A stretch of DNA of 11,318 nt from an uncultured Ignavibacteriota bacterium. GTDB taxonomy: Bacteria; Bacteroidota; Ignavibacteria; Tepidaquicellales; Tepidaquicellaceae. The translations under genes and the position numbers were made by a program. Below the pieces are notes generated by a model. That model was not told the DNA's origin. It did not search any database and was given only the letters and a program-made list of their open reading frames with translations. How positions within the stretch are numbered: the first letter of the stretch is position 1; the number at the start of each line of letters is the position of its first letter. Positions 1-5,705 of the stretch are shown piece after piece. The stretch covers positions 1-11,318 of the forward strand of contig CAIUQV010000110.1 of the NCBI GenBank assembly GCA_903901375.1, read 5' to 3'.

Positions 1-354
1 CGGACGAGATATAACAATTTTTCCTTCGGCACCTTCTGTAAGCTTCATTCCTTTTTCACTTACAAGTTTGAAGATGTTAGTACTAAGCCGTTTTCCGCGT
101 AAGTCGGACAGCATATACTCCGGCGATGGTCTGTCGGGAACGCTGTTCACGTCTTTGTAGTGCGTGAAGGGCTCTTCGTTGTCAACTAAGTTTCCCGCAG
201 GTTTATTGTATCCGTTGGTGGAGTCGTAAACGACATTCCAGTTCTTTACTGCCTGAAGTAACAATTTGTCTTTGGAATTTATATCGGAAGAATTGTTTAA
301 ACCTGTACAGCCGGAAAGAAAGAGCACTATTAATACTAAAATTATTTTATTCAT
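1..354 (-). CDS. Putative lipoprotein, N-terminal part (cut by window edge)
   Basis: An open frame of 118 codons starts at the ATG at 352-354 and runs off the left edge. Residues 1-16 (MNKIILVLIVLFLSGC) are a textbook lipoprotein signal: a Lys, a hydrophobic stretch, and lipobox LSGC with Cys16 as the lipidated residue. An AGGAG ribosome binding site (361-365) lies 6 nt before the ATG, which fixes the start and is unusually clear for this window. The mature part is polar (NNSSDINSKDKLLLQAVKNW..., then ...EEPFTHYKDVNSVPDRPSPEYM...). I do not recognise a domain. By inference it is exported and anchored to the inner or outer membrane. The C-terminus and any downstream partner are outside the window, so the function cannot be assigned. 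Confidence 0.8.
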   Translation of the reverse strand, partial: MNKIILVLIVLFLSGCTGLNNSSDINSKDKLLLQAVKNWNVVYDSTNGYNKPAGNLVDNEEPFTHYKDVNSVPDRPSPEYMLSDLRGKRLSTNIFKLVSEKGMKLTEGAEGKIVISRP

Positions 355-360
355 AACATT

Positions 361-365
361 CTCCT
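361..365 (-). promoter_or_regulatory. Shine-Dalgarno site of the lipoprotein gene
   Basis: AGGAG on the minus strand, 6 nt upstream of the ATG. It is the clearest Shine-Dalgarno match in the window; most other genes here have weak or no SD. It decides the start of the lipoprotein. Confidence 0.7.
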
Positions 366-439
366 ATGCTTTTACTTTAAAATAGCAATTAGAAACTGAC
401 ACTATCAATACTAATAAGTTCACGTATATTCACTGCCCC

Positions 440-475
440 CTCGTTATCCCCCGTGTCAGACTCCAGCGTCTAACG
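440..475. repeat. Compound REP-like repeat, copy 1 (diverged)
   Basis: Begins CTCGTTATCC and ends CTCCAGCGTCTAACG. It aligns with the copies at 607-643 and 1364-1399. In those copies a small inner hairpin (TCCGC / GCGGA or a wobble variant) sits between the outer CGTTA arm and the CTCCTGCG half of the REP palindrome. In this copy the inner hairpin has decayed (TCCCCCGTGTCAGA). Confidence 0.6.
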
Positions 476-532
476 TATCATATCATTCGCAACTGCCTGG
501 TAACGTATAATATCAAACGCTCCCCACTCACT

Positions 533-558
533 CGTTACCACGCTCCTGCGTGGTAACG
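533..558. repeat. REP-like palindrome
   Basis: Perfect 11-bp inverted repeat: arms CGTTACCACGC and GCGTGGTAACG around loop TCCT. It is identical to the copy at 665-690. Half-palindromes of the same family are visible at about 490-506 (CTGCCTGGTAACG). The family surrounds the RAYT transposase gene on both sides, as expected for REP elements mobilised by a RAYT. Confidence 0.85.
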
Positions 559-606
559 CAATTTAAGCCCAAAAGATGCAACATAAATATATACATATCC
601 TACCCT

Positions 607-643
607 CTCGTTATCCGCCGTGGTGGACTCCTGCGTGGTAATG
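607..643. repeat. Compound REP-like repeat, copy 2
   Basis: CTCGTTATCCGCCGTGG..., then GGACTCCTGCGTGGTAATG. The inner hairpin TCCGC / GTGGA around CGTG forms with one G-U pair. The outer arms (CGTTA / TAATG) are those of the simple REP palindrome, so this looks like a REP with a second small palindrome in its 5' half. Confidence 0.65.
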
Positions 644-664
644 TAATACATCTCACCCACTCCT

Positions 665-690
665 CGTTACCACGCTCCTGCGTGGTAACG
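665..690. repeat. REP-like palindrome
   Basis: Second exact copy of arms CGTTACCACGC and GCGTGGTAACG with loop TCCT. It is followed at 701-720 by a diverged partial copy (ATGCTCCAGCGTAGTAACG) that ends 19 nt downstream of the RAYT stop codon on the minus strand. Confidence 0.85.
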
Positions 691-739
691 TAATATACCA
701 CATGCTCCAGCGTAGTAACGGATTAGGGCAATAACTCAA

Positions 740-1270
740 TCATCTCCAGTCTATCCTGATCACTCCTTCACCTTCTCCAAAACACTCCCGGGCAGAACTG
801 TACTTCCACTCAAAAATATCATCAGCATAACCAGCCCTCACAGGATTAAAATGTATATAATTCATTTTCTGCAAAAACATACTATCACCGACAATCACCT
901 GCGGATGATATCCCTCCTGCCATACCTGATATTGCCTGTCCGTCTTACCCGGAATTTTATTTTCCTCAAAAATCTTTAGTGTCCTTGTTTTACCATCTTC
1001 TTTTAATTGTTTAATTATCATTTTAGCTGAATAACTTTTAATCGAAGAAACAATATTCTTCAGTTTTTCCGCTCGACAAATAAGATGGAAATGGTCTTTC
1101 ATTATTACATATGCAAATATTTCAAATTCCTTATTTTCCTGATTATACTTAATAGCTTCAACTAATATATTAATATACTTTTCGGTTGTGAATATTTTTG
1201 TCCATTTTATAATAGAAGATGTAATGAAATGTGTATTACCTGGATTACATATTTTATACCTGCTTCGCAT
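740..1270 (-). CDS. REP-associated tyrosine transposase (RAYT, Y1/IS200-like)
   Basis: A 176-aa single-domain Y1 HUH endonuclease. The metal-binding HUH motif is HFH (residues 60-62) in FAYVIMKDHFHLI. The likely nucleophile is Tyr138 in NYIHFNPVRAG, by comparison with the YIYINP tyrosine (Tyr115) of the E. coli RAYT. The C-terminus WKYSSARECF...IDW is typical of the family. Length (about 165-220 aa is usual) and both ends look complete. RAYTs are single-copy, domesticated relatives of IS200/IS605 transposases that cut and join single-stranded REP hairpins. Here the gene lies among many copies of one palindrome family on both sides, the classic RAYT/REP arrangement. The ATG at 1268-1270 has no strong SD, and a perfect REP hairpin ends 16 nt upstream of it. 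There are no frameshifts, so it is probably active. The family assignment is sure; which repeats it processes is inferred from position. Confidence 0.9.
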   Translation of the reverse strand: MRSRYKICNPGNTHFITSSIIKWTKIFTTEKYINILVEAIKYNQENKEFEIFAYVIMKDHFHLICRAEKLKNIVSSIKSYSAKMIIKQLKEDGKTRTLKIFEENKIPGKTDRQYQVWQEGYHPQVIVGDSMFLQKMNYIHFNPVRAGYADDIFEWKYSSARECFGEGEGVIRIDWR

Positions 1271-1286
1271 AATTCAATTCTGTTTG

Positions 1287-1312
1287 CGTAACTACGCCGG
1301 AGCGTAGTTACG
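1287..1312. repeat. REP-like palindrome upstream of the RAYT start codon
   Basis: Perfect 11-bp arms CGTAACTACGC and GCGTAGTTACG around CGGA (TCCG on the minus strand). It ends 16 nt upstream of the RAYT ATG, so it probably lies in the leader of the transposase mRNA. It differs from the 665-690 copy at paired positions, with compensating changes that keep the stem perfect. That implies selection on the hairpin or copying of an alternative master sequence. Confidence 0.8.
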
Positions 1313-1363
1313 AGAAAAAAGTATGTATAAGAAATTAAAACTAAAACACTAAAATCACACTCC

Positions 1364-1399
1364 CTCGTTATCCGCCGTGGCGGACTCCTGCGTCTAATG
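1364..1399. repeat. Compound REP-like repeat, copy 3
   Basis: CTCGTTATCCGCCGTGGCG, then GACTCCTGCGTCTAATG. The inner hairpin is perfect here: TCCGC / GCGGA around CGTG (1371-1384). It is near-identical to the copy at 607-643, placing one compound element on each side of the RAYT gene. Confidence 0.7.
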
Positions 1400-1450
1400 T
1401 AATTTATCACAAATGCCAGTATAGTAACAAACGATATCTCACACACCCCT

Positions 1451-1476
1451 CGTTACCACGCTCTAGCGTGGTAACG
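1451..1476. repeat. REP-like palindrome heading the tandem array
   Basis: Arms CGTTACCACGC and GCGTGGTAACG with loop TCTA, a one-base loop variant of the TCCT copies. It overlaps the first unit of the tandem array. Confidence 0.85.
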
Positions 1477-1598
1477 TATCATATCACGCTCTAGCGTGGT
1501 AACGTATCATATCACGCTCTAGCGTAGTAACGTATCATAATCACGCTCTAGCGTAGTAACGTATCATATCACGCGCTCCTGCGTCTAACGTAATATAT
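1457..1598. repeat. Tandem array of a REP-derived 28-bp unit
   Basis: Four to five head-to-tail units start at 1457, 1485, 1513, 1542 and 1570. Each contains CACGCTCTAGCGTGG or CACGCTCTAGCGTAG followed by TAACGTATCATAT. Units 1 and 2 are identical over 28 bp, unit 3 has one extra base, and unit 5 is diverged (CGCGCTCCTGCGTCTAACG). The region 1271-1629 holds only these repeats and no gene. Confidence 0.8.
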
Positions 1599-1629
1599 CA
1601 CACGTTCTGCTTATCAACATACCAATAAA

Positions 1630-2398
1630 TCATACCACTCCCCCGCCCTTCCTCTCTATAGATTCTCTTATCTCTGCTATGCACTCATCCGCATCCTGTA
1701 ACTGCGACGTGGAATATCGAAGGATTGACCAGCCTCTGATTACAATGCTCCAGCATTGTAATCACAACTGTCTTTTCACGGTGGTTATCCCTGATGGCTT
1801 TTTCTTTTCCGATGTGATAAGAGTCGCCGTCGCATTCGATGTTGAGTGAGCCGTTTTTGCAGAAGGCGGCAAAGTCGAGACAGTACATATTTTTTCCGGC
1901 ATTGATGAAGTACTGTCTTTCGGCAGAGATGTTATGTTCTTTCATACCGTTCCAGACAATATCTTCGAGGGGGCTTTCGTTGAAGATGTCATTAAACTCT
2001 TCAGCGTTCAGAAGTTTTTCGAGAGTTGTGTTAATAAAATAATTTGCTCTTTTGCGTTTGCACATCAAAGGATTCTGAATAACATTTATATCTTTTACAT
2101 AAATTTTATAATAATCATCGTTTGCTTTTGGATGACGTGTGTTATTTGGGAAAAGCTCTATCCTTTTTTTCACTTCCATCCTGTCAATTGTTGCATAGTG
2201 AGAAATTGTCCCGCCGTATTTACCTAAAATATGCGGCTGATAAAAACCAAGATATTTCACTTTCGACAGGTTGTCAAGTTTTGTTGAGACAGGAATTCTG
2301 TACCAGCCCTCTAAAAGGAGTAAAGATAAATCCCTCTTCTGCTTTAGCCAGCAGATGATTGTGTCGGTGGGCGAATGATTGATATTATTTGATTTCAA
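1630..2398 (-). pseudogene. DUF559 / Vsr-like nuclease gene, frameshifted by a REP palindrome
   Basis: The uninterrupted frame (237 codons, stop at 1685) starts at TTG 2396-2398, since an in-frame stop lies just upstream. Residues 1-140 form the N-terminal region (EGWYRIPV, FYQPH, RIELFPNNTRHPKA). Residues 144-210 are a DUF559-type PD-(D/E)xK nuclease fold: LEDIVWNGMKE, ERQYFI, LDFAAF (Asp175), NIECDGDSYH (Glu188, Asp190), RDNHRE. After Val212 the frame enters a 26-nt palindrome (1738-1763) and ends in unrelated residues. Beyond the palindrome a +1 frame encodes RGWSILRYSTSQLQDADE... for 35 codons to TGA 1630-1632, the normal DUF559 ending (GW-x-(V/I)LR(F/Y)). It is last in a run Mrr - PRTase-like - NADAR - nuclease, 43 nt after NADAR. 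The main catalytic acids remain, so residual activity is possible, but loss of the last strand and helix probably inactivates it. Confidence 0.8.
1738..1763. repeat. REP-like palindrome inserted within the DUF559 gene
   Basis: Arms GATTACAATGC and GCATTGTAATC (perfect 11 bp) around TCCA on the plus strand. It has the same geometry, loop type and core (TTAC-A-GC TCC) as the RAYT-flanking palindromes, with compensated arm differences. It begins at the third base of codon 212 of the nuclease gene and separates the two parts of the DUF559 domain into different frames. The net gain in the gene is 1 mod 3; a gapless match to the family spacing between RDNHR and GW would mean about 22 added nt. Confidence 0.75.
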
Positions 2399-2441
2399 GA
2401 GAATTGTGAAATTGCATTATCGAATACAAATTGAATAACTT

Positions 2442-3281
2442 TTATTCTGCAACATTAAAAAGTGATAATTTATCTTCATCGCTTAGTTTCTTAGTTGGTT
2501 TTATTCTCACTGTTTTCGATTTTACAGATGATTTCCTTTTCGCATTTTCTTTCGGCTTTACGATTGATTCTTGAATTTCAGGAACAACTTCAATTATTGA
2601 TAAAGAATTACTTCTATTTACTTCAGCTACATACTCTTCGATATGATGCAAATTCCATCTCTTTAAAAGACTATTAGTAAAATTTAGTCTTTCGTCTACT
2701 ATTTGAATAGGTTCATTGTACAACATAAAGTCTGGGATTTTTAATGGTTCAACATATAACAAATCATATCTGCACTCTGAATTATACTCTTGCCTTAATT
2801 TCATCAAATATCTACCTAAAGCATTAACACCTATTAATGTGTCGTTATCCTTATCTTTAACCGCTCCCCAAAATCTATCTTTTCTACTATCTTCGACTAT
2901 TGATTTGTCAAATGTAGATTCTAATAACCTTCCAAATGTAAAAAAATTCTGAGCTAATTTAACCCGTAAACACCAATACATAATTTCAAGTCTTACGTTG
3001 TCCCAATCTTTTCTTGAGTTGTCCCTATAAGGTTTGCTTACCATTTTAGCACTCATCGGACTCTTCTCTTGAATTATTTTAGATTGAATCTCCGGAAGAT
3101 GCGGGAATCTACATGCTTGGTAAAGAGCTTCAGAGGTCAATATTCTTACTCCATTAATTTTAATTGGATAACCAGAAGCCATATTAGATAAGCCCCCGTT
3201 GAGTTCCTTGGTTTTTCTAAAAACGCAAGAATCCGAATAATTATATACTCTCTCTTGATATTTTATGTTATTTGCATTCAT
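2442..3281 (-). CDS. NADAR-domain protein with C-terminal extension
   Basis: 279 aa. Residues about 20-165 are a NADAR domain (YbiA-like): LSNMASGYPIKINGVRILTSEALYQACRF (29-59, conserved acid Glu51), the helical DWDNVRLEIMYWCLRVKLAQN (92-112), DRFWGA (135-140) and GVNALGRYLMKLR (151-163). Known family members are N-glycosidases acting on riboflavin-pathway ribosylamino intermediates (YbiA), or remove ADP-ribose from guanine as the antidote partner of DarT-type toxins. Residues 166-279 are an unrecognised extension ending in a Lys/Ser-rich stretch (KPKENAKRKSSVKSKTVRIK, about 242-261) that could contact nucleic acid. It starts 33 nt after the PRTase-like gene and has no clear SD. I infer an antitoxin, base-removal or ADP-ribose-handling role in the cluster. 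The domain call is confident; the role is open. Confidence 0.85.
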   Translation of the reverse strand: MNANNIKYQERVYNYSDSCVFRKTKELNGGLSNMASGYPIKINGVRILTSEALYQACRFPHLPEIQSKIIQEKSPMSAKMVSKPYRDNSRKDWDNVRLEIMYWCLRVKLAQNFFTFGRLLESTFDKSIVEDSRKDRFWGAVKDKDNDTLIGVNALGRYLMKLRQEYNSECRYDLLYVEPLKIPDFMLYNEPIQIVDERLNFTNSLLKRWNLHHIEEYVAEVNRSNSLSIIEVVPEIQESIVKPKENAKRKSSVKSKTVRIKPTKKLSDEDKLSLFNVAE

Positions 3282-3314
3282 CTATATAAAAAACATATTT
3301 TTTAGTTAAATGGT

Positions 3315-4736
3315 TTATCGTTTTACAAACAACGGGAAAAAGCCACCTCCCTTATACCAAAAGACTAAAGGTGTATTATTAGGAACATTCCTCCATGTAA
3401 AACATAAAGTACCAAACCCAAAATTTTTATGTGACGGTAAAGCAAAACCTAAAGAACGTACATTTATTTTCGAAATATTAGCTTTCTTCAATATTTCAAT
3501 CCCTTTTTTCAATATTATATTTTCAAATCTATCCCTATTCTCTTTTGAAGTAAATAATATTTCACTTTTTGGCATTCCGTCAGGTCTATAAAACTCATCA
3601 TTAACAGAATATTTTCCATCAATATACTCGTTTACTTGCTCAACAATGCTTTTCCTATATTCTTCAACAAATTTATCTTTTGGGTTATTTAAGGGTAATA
3701 CAATATCCAATGCTGATTTCGAATCACTTTCTAAATTTTGAATGTAAATTCTATTCATAACATCAATATTATTTGAGAATGTCTCGTCAATTTTAATCTC
3801 AAACTCGTTTAATTTCTTATTACAATTCTTAATATGATTAAAGATATAAACGAAAACTAATTTTGCTAAATTATTTTTAATTGCCTCTTTATTTGTAAAT
3901 TTAGTATTGTATTTTTCACTTGACCAATCTTTAATATTTTGGAATAAAGTATTTCCAGTACATAGTATATCATCTAAATAAATGAAATACTTCTTTCCAT
4001 TTTTTCCACAATCGTTAATATCAAAAGAATATTTATTCTTTAAGATACCACCAAGTATTTTCAACAAAACTTTTTGACTTTTTCCATTAGATTGCAAATC
4101 TAGAAATACAGCATCATATAAGAATGCACTTTTATCAGAATACTCATATTTAGCACATAAACTTTCTATCATCGCAACTAATAAATCTTCTATACTTGCT
4201 TTAGAATAATACCTTTTAGAAAAAATCTCTAAGAGTTCATTCAGTAAAAATATATGGTCATCCTTGTCAAATTGATTTATCCATTTTATAATTCTTTCTT
4301 TTGTAATGATAACACTTGCATCATTTTCATCTGTTCTAAAATCTTTAATAAGGTCATATACTTTACCAATAATAACGTCTAAAGTCGCAGAATAATTATC
4401 TTCTTCCATAATATCAGGTTGAATAATTAATTTATGTGAAACATCTTTATTTAAGAGATACCATCCACTTATAGATGTATCATACTTAGTATCGTATTGA
4501 ACTTCACAGTCCAATCTATATTTAAAATAAAGTCTATTATTGATAATTTTAGTTACTTTCAGCAATACTCCCTTAAAAGAAGTCTTAAACTTATTATTGA
4601 CAAATAAACAATCAGAATTATCAATAATATTATTTGCGTTGATACCATCTTTTATATAAGTAATAGGATAATACGTTTCAAATTCACCTTTTCTATCAAA
4701 AGTATTATTCCAATTTGTAACCATTAAGTAACTCAT
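3315..4736 (-). CDS. Phosphoribosyltransferase-like protein (PRTase-CE type)
   Basis: 473 aa, strongly AT-rich. The diagnostic element is the PRPP-binding loop at residues 250-264, YFIYLDDILCTGNTL: four hydrophobics, the acid pair Asp255-Asp256, then TGNT. Before it lie a helical segment (KWINQFDKDDHIFLLNELLE, 151-170; YYSKASIEDLL, 177-186) and DLQSNGKSQKVLLK (213-226). The C-terminus NVPNNTPLVFW...GFFPLF (450-470) matches the ending I know from phosphoribosyltransferase-like proteins of prokaryotic conflict systems (PRTase-CE). The N-terminal 130 residues look beta-rich and I cannot name them. No signal peptide or membrane segment, so it is cytoplasmic. It begins 16 nt after the Mrr gene with no SD; Met5 is an alternative start. 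The substrate is unknown: it may attach ribose-5-phosphate to a base or degrade a nucleotide. Membership of the PRTase fold is fairly sure; the conflict-system role is inference from family and neighbours. Confidence 0.72.
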   Translation of the reverse strand: MSYLMVTNWNNTFDRKGEFETYYPITYIKDGINANNIIDNSDCLFVNNKFKTSFKGVLLKVTKIINNRLYFKYRLDCEVQYDTKYDTSISGWYLLNKDVSHKLIIQPDIMEEDNYSATLDVIIGKVYDLIKDFRTDENDASVIITKERIIKWINQFDKDDHIFLLNELLEIFSKRYYSKASIEDLLVAMIESLCAKYEYSDKSAFLYDAVFLDLQSNGKSQKVLLKILGGILKNKYSFDINDCGKNGKKYFIYLDDILCTGNTLFQNIKDWSSEKYNTKFTNKEAIKNNLAKLVFVYIFNHIKNCNKKLNEFEIKIDETFSNNIDVMNRIYIQNLESDSKSALDIVLPLNNPKDKFVEEYRKSIVEQVNEYIDGKYSVNDEFYRPDGMPKSEILFTSKENRDRFENIILKKGIEILKKANISKINVRSLGFALPSHKNFGFGTLCFTWRNVPNNTPLVFWYKGGGFFPLFVKR

Positions 4737-4752
4737 GATTTAATATTAATAT

Positions 4753-5628
4753 TTAAAAAGAATTATACCAATCTTCTTGGATGATTACTTTCTCAATTAA
4801 TTCTGATTGAATGCCTAATTTGAGTTCTTTTAAGATATCGCATAGTTTCTCTCCGTCAATTAAATCTATTGGTGGGGCACCGTCTCTTGTAGCTTCTTTG
4901 ATTGCTTCACGTGTGAAGTTACCAGTTGTAATAAAAATACCTTTGTCTGCTCTACCTTGCATAGCCCCTCTGAAGTCTCTTAATTGACTAGGTGTAACCA
5001 TACCTTTATATCTTTTACATTGAAAAATAACATGAAAACTGATTAATCCACTTAATCTTATTATTCCTTTTCCATCAATCCCACCATCACCAGTTTTTCC
5101 AGTAACTTCAACTTGTGTAAATCCACTTTCTCTTAGAATCCTTTGTACTAATCTTTCAAAAGCACTAGGAGAAATATTCTGGAGGACACTTAATAGATTT
5201 CCTTTCCAATCATCAAAATCATCATTATCTTCTTCAACAATTTCTTCCTCAACTTCTTTAATAGATTTTTTAGGCGTTTTAGATTTTAATTTTTCACGTA
5301 CAAATGTTACAACTTCATCAGGTTTAATTTCATCGGGTTTGATATTAGAATTAACTAATGCCCAGACTCCTCTTTTAGAGTTATTTATCAGACCAAAAGC
5401 TTTTAAGTATGTTCTTGCCCATGCTAATCTGTAATCTACTTCACTATCATTACTTCTTTCACTGTGAATAATTTCCAGAACCTCTTCCTTTATATTTGCG
5501 ATTACATATACTTTTTCATTAATCTCTTCAATAGTACCAGAACCTCCGAGTTCAATTAATGCTTTAAGAATTGGGATCATTAATTCATGATAAAGTGGTA
5601 GTTCAATGTTATTTCTTTTCCTTGACAT
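4753..5628 (-). CDS. Mrr-family restriction endonuclease (type IV-like)
   Basis: 291 aa, the usual length for Mrr. Residues about 10-92 are the Mrr N-terminal winged-helix domain (PLYHELMIPILKALIELGG...; RLAWARTYLKAFGLINN...GVWAL). An acidic linker follows (EVEEEIVEEDNDDFDDW, 125-141). Residues about 150-270 are the Mrr catalytic PD-(D/E)xK domain: SAFERLVQRILRESGF, TGDGGIDGKG (Asp185), FQCKRYKG (Gln203-Cys-Lys205), GIFITTGNFTREA and IDLIDGEKLCDIL. All catalytic positions are present. Mrr enzymes cut DNA carrying modified (methylated) bases, so a foreign-DNA defence role fits. It is the first gene of the accessory run; the ATG at 5626-5628 has no SD. The 77-nt gap to pckG upstream holds a perfect 20-nt palindrome, so this operon probably has its own promoter there, though I cannot point to one with confidence. 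Confidence 0.92.
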   Translation of the reverse strand: MSRKRNNIELPLYHELMIPILKALIELGGSGTIEEINEKVYVIANIKEEVLEIIHSERSNDSEVDYRLAWARTYLKAFGLINNSKRGVWALVNSNIKPDEIKPDEVVTFVREKLKSKTPKKSIKEVEEEIVEEDNDDFDDWKGNLLSVLQNISPSAFERLVQRILRESGFTQVEVTGKTGDGGIDGKGIIRLSGLISFHVIFQCKRYKGMVTPSQLRDFRGAMQGRADKGIFITTGNFTREAIKEATRDGAPPIDLIDGEKLCDILKELKLGIQSELIEKVIIQEDWYNSF

Positions 5629-5666
5629 ATAATTAAAATATAAATTCTAAATAACGAGCCCCTTTG

Positions 5667-5686
5667 GTCCCCCTCTAGAGGGGGAC
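5667..5686. repeat. Perfect 20-bp GC-rich palindrome
   Basis: Self-complementary: each half reads GTCCCCCTCT. It lies between the pckG stop and the Mrr start, at the junction of core and accessory DNA. On the minus strand it is followed by CAAAGGGGC, not by a T-run, so it is not a standard intrinsic terminator. It looks like a dispersed palindromic element, although it could still slow or end pckG transcription. Confidence 0.65.
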
Positions 5687-5705
5687 ACATTAGAGGATAA
5701 TATTA

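Larger units (their letters stand above)
440..1598. mobile_element. REP/RAYT locus (REPtron-like)
   Basis: The RAYT gene plus flanking REP-like palindromes: simple copies at 533-558, 665-690, 1287-1312 and 1451-1476; compound copies at 440-475, 607-643 and 1364-1399; and a tandem array at 1457-1598. Spacers share a TAACGTATCATATCA or TAATGTAAT motif. No terminal inverted repeats or target duplication of a classical insertion sequence are visible. The boundaries given are simply those of the outermost repeat copies. Confidence 0.7.

Noticed and set aside
1207..1446. 79-aa minus-strand open frame over the RAYT start and upstream repeats
   Set aside because: It overlaps the RAYT N-terminus in another frame and translates REP hairpins; no recognisable protein.
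1457..1598. CRISPR-like array of 28-bp repeats
   Set aside because: Units abut head to tail without unique spacers, contain the REP palindrome, and no cas genes are present.
3310..3591. Plus-strand open frames opposite the PRTase-like, NADAR, pckG and AI-2E-family genes
   Set aside because: All lie antisense to well-supported genes, have no motifs, and arise from biased codon composition.
5667..5686. Intrinsic terminator of pckG
   Set aside because: The hairpin is strong but no T-tract follows on the minus strand, so it is listed as a palindromic repeat only.
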